From: Labilibacter marinus
Lineage (GTDB): Bacteria; Bacteroidota; Bacteroidia; Bacteroidales; Marinilabiliaceae
Direction: 5' to 3'
Assembly (NCBI RefSeq): GCF_001659685.2
Contig: NZ_LXYE02000002.1
Location: 124,001-188,000, forward strand
Length of the DNA stretch: 64,000 nucleotides
Shown here piece by piece: positions 18,414 through 27,600 of this stretch (position 1 is the first letter of the stretch; every line of letters starts with the position of its first letter). Position numbers and translations under genes: made by a program. The notes beneath the pieces are model-generated. The model did not search any database. It saw nothing but the letters and a program-made list of their open reading frames with translations, and had not been told where the DNA came from.

Positions 18414-18929
18414 TTACCATGTATGATCTAAACCCCACTTGCCATGCGCTCGCAATACTTGCTCTAACACGTCTCTGGCACAACCTTCTCCTCCGTTTTT
18501 ATGACTAATATATTTACAAAGTGATTTTACTTCCTCTACAGCATCTGCTGGGCAAACAGCAACGCCTACTGCTTCCATCACAGGGTAGTCTGGTAAATCA
18601 TCTCCCATATACATGACTTCATCAGCTTTTAATCCTCGTTTTTCTATCCAATTGTTAAAATGAGGTATTTTTTCAGCTGCACTCATATATATATCTTCTA
18701 TCCCTAAAAGTTGATATCTCTTTCTAACAGCTTCGGTGTTTCCGCCTGTAATAATAGCAATTGGATAACCTAACTTTACAGCTAGTTGTAGTGCGTAACC
18801 ATCTTTAATATTGATAGTTCGCATTGGAACACCTTCTGCATCCATAGGGATAATTTGAGCCGATAATACGCCATCTACATCAAAGGCAAAAGCCTTTACC
18901 TTCATTAGGTCCTCTTTAAAGTTGCTCAT
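18414..18929 (-). CDS. KdsC-like HAD-IIIA phosphatase
   Basis: A small cap-less HAD phosphatase of 171 residues. The nucleophile motif is FAFDVDGVL with D17 and D19, motif II is ITGGNTEAV and motif IV is MGDDLPD. This is the layout of 3-deoxy-D-manno-octulosonate 8-phosphate phosphatase (KdsC), which acts in lipopolysaccharide inner-core synthesis. No other Kdo gene is adjacent, so the exact substrate is not proven. It is the first gene of the HAD-UbiA-Maf operon and has its own -7 element. Confidence 0.85.
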   Translation of the reverse strand: MSNFKEDLMKVKAFAFDVDGVLSAQIIPMDAEGVPMRTINIKDGYALQLAVKLGYPIAIITGGNTEAVRKRYQLLGIEDIYMSAAEKIPHFNNWIEKRGLKADEVMYMGDDLPDYPVMEAVGVAVCPADAVEEVKSLCKYISHKNGGEGCARDVLEQVLRAHGKWGLDHTW

Positions 18930-18955
18930 ATAATTTTATGTTTGCTGCGAATTTA

Positions 18956-18963
18956 CAAAAATA
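18956..18963 (-). promoter_or_regulatory. -7 element for the HAD-UbiA-Maf operon
   Basis: TATTTTTG on the minus strand is a perfect TAnnTTTG match ending 26 nt before the HAD start codon. No TTG is found at the expected -33 spacing. Confidence 0.5.
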
Positions 18964-19014
18964 CTTAAAGTATATGCTAAAATATAGAGGCTCTATATGC
19001 AAATGATATAAACT

Positions 19015-19050
19015 AAAAATGGTGACCTATTACTAAGTCACCATTTTTAT
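19015..19050 (-). terminator. Terminator after asnB
   Basis: The stem AAAATGGTGAC / GTCACCATTTT with a 10-nt loop and flanking A and T runs lies 20-55 nt beyond the asnB stop. Confidence 0.85.
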
Positions 19051-19071
19051 CTAAATATCAATTATTCGAGT

Positions 19072-20658
19072 TTATTCTCCACTTTTACCATAGTTAGGAA
19101 GTACACGTGCACTTGGATCATCCACGTCACAGTTTTCCCATTCTTTATTTGGCATCCAAAAAGCTTTGATAACACCATCTCTTCCAGGGAAGTGTGTTTC
19201 AAAAATATCACGATACATTAACGACTCCTTAGTAAAAGGAGTGTTAGTTGGGTATTTTTTACTTGCATTCGCCAAATCTTCATCCGAATACATTTCTTCA
19301 GCGTAACCTTTTAAGTAATCCACCGAGCTATGTCCAACTGCATCAGAGAAAGCTGCTTTATCACGATGTAATATTTTTTCAGGTAAGTAATCACCTTCAA
19401 AAGCGGCACGTAATAAATATTTACCTTCACCGTAAGTATTCATCTTTTTAGCAGGATCAATACTCATGATATAGTCTACAAAATCTAAATCTCCAAAAGG
19501 AACACGTGCCTCTAAACCACAAGATGAAATACATCTATCTGCTCTAAGCACATCATATTGGTGAATTTCTCTGATTCTTTTTTCTGCCTCCTCTTGAAAA
19601 GCCTGAGGGGTAGGAGCAAAGTCAGTATATTTGTATCCTAAAATTTCATCTGCAATTTCACCCGTCATTAATACCTTTACATCTGTTTCTTCACTAATGT
19701 ATTTACAAATTAAATACATACCCATTGATGCTCTAATGGTAGTAATATCCCAGGTTTCAGTATTATATATTAATGTACTAAGTGTATCAAAAATTTGCTG
19801 TCTTGTAAACAGTACTTCTGTATGATCTGCTCCTAAGTGCTCAGCAACAATTTTTGCATATTTAGTATCAATAGGGTCGTCCTCAATACCAACGGCAAAC
19901 GTTTTAATAGGCTTGTCTAACATTTTGGCAGCAACGGCGCATACCAAACTAGAATCTAAACCACCACTACATAAGAAACCAACAGGTACATCTGCCTGAA
20001 GTCTTTTCTCAATACCTGCAGTTAGTTTTTCGTTGATGTTTTTAAAAATTTCATCTAAATCGTGATCAACAAATTTCTCTACTTTAGATATGTCTTTATA
20101 ACATACAAACTTATCGCCATCGTAATAATGTCCTGGAGGAAACTGTTGAACATCCTCACAAATAGGATGTAAAGTTTTCATCTCGCTTGAAAACATGATT
20201 TCGCCATTCTTTGCATGTCCGTAAAATAATGGACGAATCCCGATAGGATCTCTGGCTGCAAAATATTTTTTCGCTACAGAATCATAAATAACAAATACAA
20301 ACTCCGCATCTAATGACTTTGCAGTTTCTTCAATTCCTTTTTCTAAAAATAAGGGAATAATTACCTCACAGTCACTTGAAGACTGAAATTCATAATCTTT
20401 TTCGTACTGCTTTCTTAATTGTTGATAATTATAAACCTCACCGTTACAAACTAAATTCAAATTTTTATAAACCAAAGGCTGATTACCATTGCTTGAAACA
20501 TCCATAATGCTCAAACGATGAAATCCCATCCAACCTTCTTTTCCAAAGTCCCTAACTAATGAATTATCCGGACCTCTATATTCTATCTTCTTAAACTCGC
20601 TGGCAAACAATAGTTTGTCCATCATGTCACTTCCCGTGTAAACTGCAAATCCGCACAT
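19072..20658 (-). CDS. asnB: Asparagine synthase B (glutamine-hydrolysing)
   Basis: It forms asparagine from aspartate, ATP and glutamine. The protein starts MCGF, so Cys2 is exposed as the class II glutaminase nucleophile after removal of Met. The synthetase domain has the PP-loop CSGGLDSS at about residues 228-236. Conserved segments YTDFAPTP and RADRCISSCGLEARVPF, which line the aspartate-AMP site, are present. The length of 528 fits AsnB. It is monocistronic, with a terminator and a 489-bp upstream gap. Confidence 0.95.
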   Translation of the reverse strand: MCGFAVYTGSDMMDKLLFASEFKKIEYRGPDNSLVRDFGKEGWMGFHRLSIMDVSSNGNQPLVYKNLNLVCNGEVYNYQQLRKQYEKDYEFQSSSDCEVIIPLFLEKGIEETAKSLDAEFVFVIYDSVAKKYFAARDPIGIRPLFYGHAKNGEIMFSSEMKTLHPICEDVQQFPPGHYYDGDKFVCYKDISKVEKFVDHDLDEIFKNINEKLTAGIEKRLQADVPVGFLCSGGLDSSLVCAVAAKMLDKPIKTFAVGIEDDPIDTKYAKIVAEHLGADHTEVLFTRQQIFDTLSTLIYNTETWDITTIRASMGMYLICKYISEETDVKVLMTGEIADEILGYKYTDFAPTPQAFQEEAEKRIREIHQYDVLRADRCISSCGLEARVPFGDLDFVDYIMSIDPAKKMNTYGEGKYLLRAAFEGDYLPEKILHRDKAAFSDAVGHSSVDYLKGYAEEMYSDEDLANASKKYPTNTPFTKESLMYRDIFETHFPGRDGVIKAFWMPNKEWENCDVDDPSARVLPNYGKSGE

Positions 20659-21147
20659 ATTGCTTGTTGATTTTGTATATTTATTCGTTGTATTATATGA
20701 TTTGGAGTGTAAAAGTAACTAATTATAGATATAATGCAAGCATGAATTACGAATTAATAGTATATGTAGGTAATTACTTTCTATTTGATAGTGTTTGGAT
20801 TTAAGGGGTGTATATGGTAGATTGCTGAAAATATATTGCCTGTAATTGCGCAGGAGGGGGTGTGGTGTAAAAATAGTTAAAAATATGACAAAAGGATGAA
20901 GTTTGTGGGGGTTGGTTGTAAAATCATTATTTATTTAAAAAATGTGGATGCAATATTTATATTAAATTATAAGCAAAATTACACTTCATGTTATTATAAT
21001 ACTATCAATTCTATTTAAAAGCGGAATTAATTGGATTTAAGTTTTTTTTTTACTTTTTTGCATCCAGTTACAATTATAATATCAACTTCTTTAAAATATA
21101 TGTGCCTATAGCAAAACATTTACGCTTAATTTTAAAATAGTTTAAGC
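20659..21147. other. Divergent intergenic region, no gene
   Basis: This 489-bp region separates divergent asnB and the sigma factor gene. It is very AT-rich with short G-rich patches around 20850-20920. A near match to the -7 element (TACTTTTA) lies at about 20709-20716 on the minus strand before asnB. No ORF or RNA gene was recognised. Confidence 0.4.
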
Positions 21148-21738
21148 ATGAAGAACATTCAGAGGAAGACTGATGATGAATTGGTGAAAGCATTCATGTC
21201 AGGAGAGGAGAAATGTTTGCAAGTTCTTATTGATAGGCACAGGAACAAAATTTATTCGTATATATTAATGATGGTTAAGCAACATGAGCTTGCCGAAGAC
21301 GTATTTCAGGATACCTTTATTAAGGTTATTAATAACTTGAAACGTGGAAAATATATAGATAATGGAAGATTTCCTTCATGGGTTATGCGTATAGCCCACA
21401 ATTTAATTATTGATTTCTATCGTAAGCAAAAGAATGTAAAAGAAGTATCTAACGATGCTACGGATTACGACTTACTCAATTCTAAAAAGTTTTCTGAATC
21501 TAATATTGAGGATAAGATGGTTTACTCTCAAATCTTAACCGAGGTGGTTGAGTTGTTAGATTATTTGCCTGATAACCAGAAGGAAGTTGTAAAGTTGAGG
21601 CACTTTATGGGCCTAAGCTTTAAAGAAATAGCAGAAGAAACGGGTGTTAGTATAAATACCGCTTTGGGTAGAATGCGATATGCATTAATTAATATGCGTG
21701 CTATGGTTGAGGAGAAAAATATTTCACTAACTGTATAG
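21148..21738 (+). CDS. ECF-type RNA polymerase sigma factor
   Basis: A sigma-70 family factor of 196 residues with only regions 2 and 4. Region 2 runs from about residue 20 to 95 (LAEDVFQDTFIKVI and RFPSWVMRIAHNLIIDFYRK). Region 4 spans about 135-185, with the helix-turn-helix MGLSFKEIAEETGVSINTALGRMRYAL. No anti-sigma factor with a membrane segment follows, so its activity may be set by the level of the protein. A 69-codon ORF follows 141 nt later on the same strand. The target promoters are not known. Confidence 0.92.
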   Translation: MKNIQRKTDDELVKAFMSGEEKCLQVLIDRHRNKIYSYILMMVKQHELAEDVFQDTFIKVINNLKRGKYIDNGRFPSWVMRIAHNLIIDFYRKQKNVKEVSNDATDYDLLNSKKFSESNIEDKMVYSQILTEVVELLDYLPDNQKEVVKLRHFMGLSFKEIAEETGVSINTALGRMRYALINMRAMVEEKNISLTV

Positions 21739-21879
21739 GGTAGTCGCAATAATTATAAATAATTGGCGTTTTTTAATTGTGTGTTAAGCTTATACCAATG
21801 TGCTTTGCTGTATTGTGTATTAGCTTGTGTGTGACATATCAATTAGTTTACTTATTGTGTTAGAGAAATTTAAACGCCT

Positions 21880-22089
21880 ATGGATTCAAGTTTTACCCAA
21901 GATTTATCTAAGCTAGAGGAATATAGCTTATCAATGATTGATTTTATAGAAAAATTACCAGATTCGTTTTTTGATTGCGAGGAATTAACGCCTTCTAAAG
22001 GAGTAATTGATAATATTATAAACTACTCTAAAAAAACACCAGTATCTTATACTACAAATAATAAGGTATACAGATATAGTAGAAATTAG
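21880..22089 (+). CDS. Small protein downstream of the sigma factor, unknown
   Basis: A 69-residue acidic protein with no recognised domain. It has a conserved-looking segment LTPSKGVIDNIINYSKK; a similar SK..I..ILNYSK pattern recurs, from memory, in short ORFs after ECF sigma genes in Bacteroidota. That recollection cannot be checked here. There is no signal peptide or membrane segment. It could be co-transcribed with the sigma gene and modulate it, but this is inference. A chance ORF remains possible. Confidence 0.5.
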   Translation: MDSSFTQDLSKLEEYSLSMIDFIEKLPDSFFDCEELTPSKGVIDNIINYSKKTPVSYTTNNKVYRYSRN

Positions 22090-22129
22090 TGTTTGTCGTG
22101 AATTAATTCTGTTAGATTGAAATAATGGA

Positions 22130-23116
22130 CTAGTTATAAAAATTCTTTTCGTAGGCACTAAACTCTTGTTTCTTAAAAAGCTTTCGCTTGATAAGGGCTG
22201 AGAAGAAGCCTAGTCCGTAACCAAATATTTGAACGAAGGCAGCGAGACTTGCTACAAAACCTACTTTTATACTTTTAGTGGATAAACTTGCATCAATTAA
22301 AAAGATAAAAAGAGGAATAAACGCTAGTATAAATAATATTGGAAAAGCAATTCCTAATATTAGATTAAGAATATAGCCTAAAGTAAAAACTGTTGGTATG
22401 GCATGTATAAGTTTAAGTGAGCCAGGATGCCTGTAGTTTAAGTTAATTCGGGCAATTCCTGAATTATATACTTGTTTAAAAAATGAGCGAAAGTTATTTC
22501 TACGTTTATGAAATACACCTGCTTCAAGTATAAGTTTGGTTGTAAAACCTGACTCCAGAATGCGCATGCTAAAATCTAAATCTTCACCAAAGCGTAGTTT
22601 TGCAAAACCGTTTAGCTTTTGGTACACATCCTTTTTTATGCCCATATTAAAACTTCGCGGATAAAACTTATCTAATTTCTTTTTACCGCCTCTGATTCCA
22701 CCTGTTGTTAGGGCTGAAGTCATGGAGTAACTAATGGCTTTTTGAATAGTATTGAACGTTTCGTGTGCCATATCTGGGCCACCAAAACAATCTATATCAT
22801 CTAAAGAGGCATCTACATGGTTAAAATACTCAGATGGAATTAAGCAGTCTGAATCAAAAAATAAAAAGTATTCTCCTTGAGCATATTCGGCACCTTTGTT
22901 TCTGGCTAAGCCTGGTCCAGTGTTATCCTGATAATGATATTGAAGATTCAATTGGCCTTTGTATTCATCACATATATCTTCAGAAGATAGATTGGAACCA
23001 TCTTCAATTACGATAACTTCAAAATTGGAATAATTAACCAGTGTTAAGCTTTTTAATAGCTCGTCTATTTCTTGGGGACGATTATAAACTGGAATAATAA
23101 CGGAATACTTCGGCAT
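22130..23116 (-). CDS. Family 2 glycosyltransferase, membrane-anchored
   Basis: The N-terminal GT-A domain begins VIIPVYNRP, then has VIEDGS, the donor-site FFDSDC (DxD-like, near residue 95), and an FGEDLDFSMRI motif that carries the catalytic ED. Two or three hydrophobic helices at the C-terminus (about residues 245-310) place it at the inner membrane. The start is set at 23116 because a good promoter at 23143-23172 overlaps the alternative start at 23143. The acceptor is unknown; envelope polysaccharide or glycolipid synthesis is likely. It has no glycan gene neighbours. Confidence 0.88.
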   Translation of the reverse strand: MPKYSVIIPVYNRPQEIDELLKSLTLVNYSNFEVIVIEDGSNLSSEDICDEYKGQLNLQYHYQDNTGPGLARNKGAEYAQGEYFLFFDSDCLIPSEYFNHVDASLDDIDCFGGPDMAHETFNTIQKAISYSMTSALTTGGIRGGKKKLDKFYPRSFNMGIKKDVYQKLNGFAKLRFGEDLDFSMRILESGFTTKLILEAGVFHKRRNNFRSFFKQVYNSGIARINLNYRHPGSLKLIHAIPTVFTLGYILNLILGIAFPILFILAFIPLFIFLIDASLSTKSIKVGFVASLAAFVQIFGYGLGFFSALIKRKLFKKQEFSAYEKNFYN

Positions 23117-23142
23117 CAAAACTAATTTGTATGAACAAGCCA

Positions 23143-23172
23143 CAAAAGTAACTTATGCATCGAAAATCGCAA
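23143..23172 (-). promoter_or_regulatory. Promoter of the glycosyltransferase gene
   Basis: On the minus strand TTG at 23172-23170 and TACTTTTG at 23150-23143 are 19 nt apart, matching the Bacteroidetes consensus. It also fixes the translation start at 23116. Confidence 0.7.
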
Positions 23173-23201
23173 AGAAAGGCTTTGTTTAAATATTCATGTA
23201 A

Positions 23202-23234
23202 CAAAAATGGGTTTCACTTTAAGAAACCCATTTC
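23202..23234 (-). terminator. Terminator after the phosphofructokinase gene
   Basis: The stem GAAATGGGTTTC / GAAACCCATTTT on the minus strand, followed by a short T run, lies just past the PFK stop. Confidence 0.8.
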
Positions 23235-23241
23235 AATTATT

Positions 23242-24456
23242 TTAGCTAAAGTCCGTGGTTAAAAACATCATAGGCTGTCCCATAATATCATTAAAAATAG
23301 GCCTGTATCTATTCGTGTCGTAAAACTTTTCAATATTAACTTTTTTAATACTTTCACCTTTGTGATCCTTTTGCACTGCTTCTATTGAAACTGCATCAAA
23401 TTTACCATCCTTAATACAAACCATCTTTCCTGAATCACCTTTTTTAATCAAGTCCAAAGCCATGTTTCCATAGGTTGTAGGTATAATGGAGTCTAAAGCA
23501 TCGGGCTGACCTGAACGAACAAGGTACCCTAACTTCTGATTGATGATATTTATCTCGTGCCCATTATTGTATTTTGCAGAGTACTTTTTAAGTTCTTTAC
23601 CTATCTGCTCTCCGATGCCACCTAATTTTTTATGGCCAAAGGCATCTGTTTCTGCATCTGAATATACAATATTCTGACCATCGTATGTAGCTCCTTCGGA
23701 TACTAATACTACAGAATAATTACTTGGGTTATTTTTTCTATCCTCTACCATGAGGGCCGTTAGTTGTTCGGTATTAATGGAGTATTCTGGTATAACACAT
23801 CTATCAGCAGCGCCACCAATTGTCGGCAAAAGGGCAGAAAATCCTGCATTTCGTCCAAATACTTCCAGCACTAGAAAGCGCTCATGCGATCCTGCACAGG
23901 TTCTTAATTCATGCGTTAATTCAATGGTTCGGGTAATGCAGGTGCTAAAGCCAATACAGTACTCAGTTCCAGGAACATCGCCATCCATTGTTTTGGGTAT
24001 TCCAATGACCTTGATACCTTCTTTGTGCAAGCGAACAGCATAACTTAGCGTATCATCTCCTCCAATAGGAATTAAATAGTCTATGCCAATGTGTTTTAAG
24101 TTGGCAACAGCTTCGTTAGTGAGGTCATTGTGTTCATCTTTATAAGTTGTTTTAAGATGATCAGGGACATCATTAAAGGCTACTTTGGTGGCTTTTGTTC
24201 TACTTGAATGTAAAAAAGTACCTCCAGTTCTACCAATTCTATCTACGGTTAACGCAGTTAATGGAAGACAATATTCTTGTTCCTCTAAAGGTTTACTTCT
24301 ATTAATACTAATTACACCTTTCCATCCATTTTTGATTCCGATAACATCATATCCTTCTCTAATAGCTCGTAATGTTACAGCTCTAATAGCTGGATTTAAT
24401 CCAGGAACATCTCCACCACCTGTTAAAATACCAATTGTAAGACCATTTTTATTCAT
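23242..24456 (-). CDS. pfp: 6-phosphofructokinase, PPi-type
   Basis: It phosphorylates fructose 6-phosphate in glycolysis. The motifs are GGGDVPGLNPA at 13-23, GGDDT at 132-136 and PKTMDGD at 154-160. The Asp in GGDD (D135) and the Lys of PKT (K155) replace the Gly residues of ATP-dependent enzymes, which is the accepted marker for pyrophosphate use. The length of 404 fits the PPi/ATP mixed subfamily. If PPi is the donor the step is reversible and saves ATP. It is divergent from the DUF5060 gene and monocistronic. Confidence 0.92.
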   Translation of the reverse strand: MNKNGLTIGILTGGGDVPGLNPAIRAVTLRAIREGYDVIGIKNGWKGVISINRSKPLEEQEYCLPLTALTVDRIGRTGGTFLHSSRTKATKVAFNDVPDHLKTTYKDEHNDLTNEAVANLKHIGIDYLIPIGGDDTLSYAVRLHKEGIKVIGIPKTMDGDVPGTEYCIGFSTCITRTIELTHELRTCAGSHERFLVLEVFGRNAGFSALLPTIGGAADRCVIPEYSINTEQLTALMVEDRKNNPSNYSVVLVSEGATYDGQNIVYSDAETDAFGHKKLGGIGEQIGKELKKYSAKYNNGHEINIINQKLGYLVRSGQPDALDSIIPTTYGNMALDLIKKGDSGKMVCIKDGKFDAVSIEAVQKDHKGESIKKVNIEKFYDTNRYRPIFNDIMGQPMMFLTTDFS

Positions 24457-24696
24457 GATAATAGGATTTAGTTAGAAATAAGGGATTGTAACTATGTGTA
24501 AGCTAAAGTTATAAAATTCTTTATTAAAATGAAATGGGTGAGTTGAAGCTGGTGCAAATGTATATTGTATACAAAATACCCCTTGATTAAAGCGTATTGT
24601 TTCCCCAGTGCAATTAAAATTGAATAGTATATTGTGGTACCTTAAAAACAACCCATGTAAGGTTGATTCTTTACATGACTTAAATCTCACAATTGG

Positions 24697-27600
24697 ATGA
24701 AAAAAATTACGCTTTTCATGGCTTTGCTGTTTAGCCTAATCATAACAGTAAATGCACAATCGCTTAGCCGACTGGTATTAATAAATGCCAGTACAGATGC
24801 TGAAATAAAGGATATGCCTGCCAGTGGCGAAACTATTGATATGGATACCTATCCATTCATTAATTTTAGAGCGATTACCTCACCAGAACCACTAGATGGA
24901 GGTGCTAAATGTTCTTTTAAATTAACCTACCCAGATGGTACCGTGTTTACACATGCCGAAGGAACTGCAGTATATGCTTGCTTTGGCGATCAGAGTGGTG
25001 ACTACTTAGATTGGGAGCGCGGTTTTGATAGCCCTCCTGCTATTCAGAATGGAGATTACACTCTAGAGGTTACTCCGGGAGCAGGAGCAGCTTCCTCTTT
25101 TACTTTTACAGTTAGTAAAACGATAGTGCCAGATACCGGAGGAGGTGAAGAAGTGCTTGGAGATCCATTGGAAATTGCGGATGGTCAAATAATTATTACC
25201 GGTGAAAAAAAGAAATGGCATAACATTACCTTAAACTGTGGTGGGCCAAAAGCTACGGAAGGTGGTAATCCAAATCCTTTTAAAGATTACAGATTTGATG
25301 TGACATTTACTAAAGATTCCAAAACGATTACTGTTCCTGGATACTTTGCGGCAGATGGAAACGCTGGGAATACACATGCCACCGAAGGAAAGGTATGGAA
25401 AGTTCATTTTTGTCCAGATGAAGTGGGAACATGGACTTATAGTATTTCGTTTGTGTCTGGGACTGATGTTGCGATAAATGGAGCAGCGGGTGCTACTGTT
25501 GCCGTATTGGATGGTAAAACAGGAACTATTGATGTGGCTGAATCGGATAAAATAGGACGCGATTTTAGAGCCAGAGGTCGTTTAAAATATAATGGTGGGC
25601 GTTATCTTCAGTTTCAAGAGAATGGAGAGTATTATATAAAAGCTGGGCCAGATTCACCAGAGAACTTTTTGGCTTACGAGGGTTTTGATAATACACCTAA
25701 TAAAGGCAGTTATAAAAAAAGCTACGCAGCACATGCTTTTCAATGGCGCGAAGGTGACCCTACTTGGTTGGGTAATAAAGGGAAATCTATTATTGGTTCT
25801 TTAAACTATTTGGCTTCAAAGGGCTTGAATTCTTTTTCGTTTTTAACGATGAATATAAGTGGGGATGATAAAAACGTTTATCCATATATTTCTGATACCA
25901 ACTATAAGCAATTTGACTGTTCTAAGTTAGATCAGTGGGCTGTGGTATTAGAGTATGCTCAATCCATTGGTTTATTCTTACATTTTAAAACACAGGAAAC
26001 TGAAAATGAAAGAAAGCTGGATGATGGAAATACAACATTAGATAGAGCTTTATATTATAGAGAATTGATTGCGCGTTTTGGTCATCATCTAGCACTTAAT
26101 TGGAATTTAGGAGAAGAAAATGGTGCGAGTTTTAATGAGGGTAAAAGACCATTACAAAATGATGCGCAACGTATTGCTATGGCTCAATATTTTAAAGATA
26201 ATGATCCCTATAAAAATCATGTTGTATTGCATACAGCACCAGGCGATCAGGATAAGATTTATACACCTCTTTTAGGTACTAAATCAGAGTTAACAGGAGC
26301 TTCCATACAATGTAGATATAATCAGGTTCATGATTTAACGAAAACTTGGATTGCAAAATCTCAAAACGCCGGTAAGGCTTGGGTAATTGCTAACGACGAA
26401 CAAGGGCCTGCCACTTGGGGTGTTCCTAACGATTCATTTGTTTCGGGCTCAGATTCAAAAGGAAATACAGTGCCCAATAAACATGCCATCAGACATCAAA
26501 CCTTATGGGGTAATATAATGGCTGGAGGTGCTGGTGTGGAGTATTATTTTGGTTACGATTGGAATCATAGTGATTTAACGTGCCAGGATTTTACCACGCG
26601 TAACGATTCATGGGAGTACTGCAAGCATGCTTTGGATTTCTTTAATTTATATATCCCATTTTGGGAGATGAGCGAAAGTGATAACCTAACTTCAACTGGA
26701 TTTTGCTTATCTAAAACAAATGTAGTTTATGCAGTTTATATGCCCAACGGTGGATCAGCCAATGTAATTTTAGGTACAGGAACTTATAGTGTAAAATGGT
26801 TTAATCCAAGAGATGGAGGGGACTTGCAAGATGGAGCTACTGGAATTACTGGAGGAGGAGCAAAGTCAATTACTGCCCCCGACAATGATGACTGGGTAGC
26901 TTTAATTACCGAAAGTAATTTTACACACAATGGCAACAGTGGAGCACCTACCGATGTAATTGATGTGCCGGACAAACCAACATGCGATCCAATTGTATTA
27001 ACTTCTTATGAAGATTTTCCAATGTTTTCGGGCATTACAGGTTTTGAGCCAGCATATAAAGACAATAATAATCAGTGCTTAGCTATTAATGCTGCTAACT
27101 ATAAAGATAAGTTTGCTGCTGCTCAATCAACTTTTACAGGAACCACAGGGACATATGATATTACTATTAATACTTTATGTGAGTTAGATGGTGAATCTAC
27201 TTATAAGTTAAAAATAGATGGTCAGTTAATCGGTGAATTTAAAAACCCAGAAACAACCACTGATTATAGTCCTGCTTCGCACACGTGGACAAGTGTTAGT
27301 GTGGGTAAAGGAGCCGAAATTCAGGTGGAGTTTAGTTCCCATACCAACGGGAAAATTCCAGAAGGTAATATAACAGCTTATTCTCGCGGTAGATGGAAGA
27401 ATGTCACATTTATTGCTGAAGGCTGCGGAACGGTTGTAACAGGAGATAAAGTATTTATTGAGAATGATGGTTATTTGGTGATTGAGGCTGAAAGTGCTAG
27501 TGGTTATGAAGAAGCTGGGTTTGTATTAAAAAACAATGCAGTTAGTAGCACTCAGCCTACGGGAAAAGGATATTTGCGTTATTCATCTACTAATAATATG

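Noticed and set aside
23117..23143. Start of the glycosyltransferase at 23143
   Set aside because: A consensus promoter overlaps this position; the next ATG at 23116 starts directly at the GT-A fold.
24472..24690. 72-codon ORF between PFK and the DUF5060 gene
   Set aside because: It fills the divergent promoter region, has no known domain and its composition (Phe, His, Cys-rich) is that of random AT-rich DNA.
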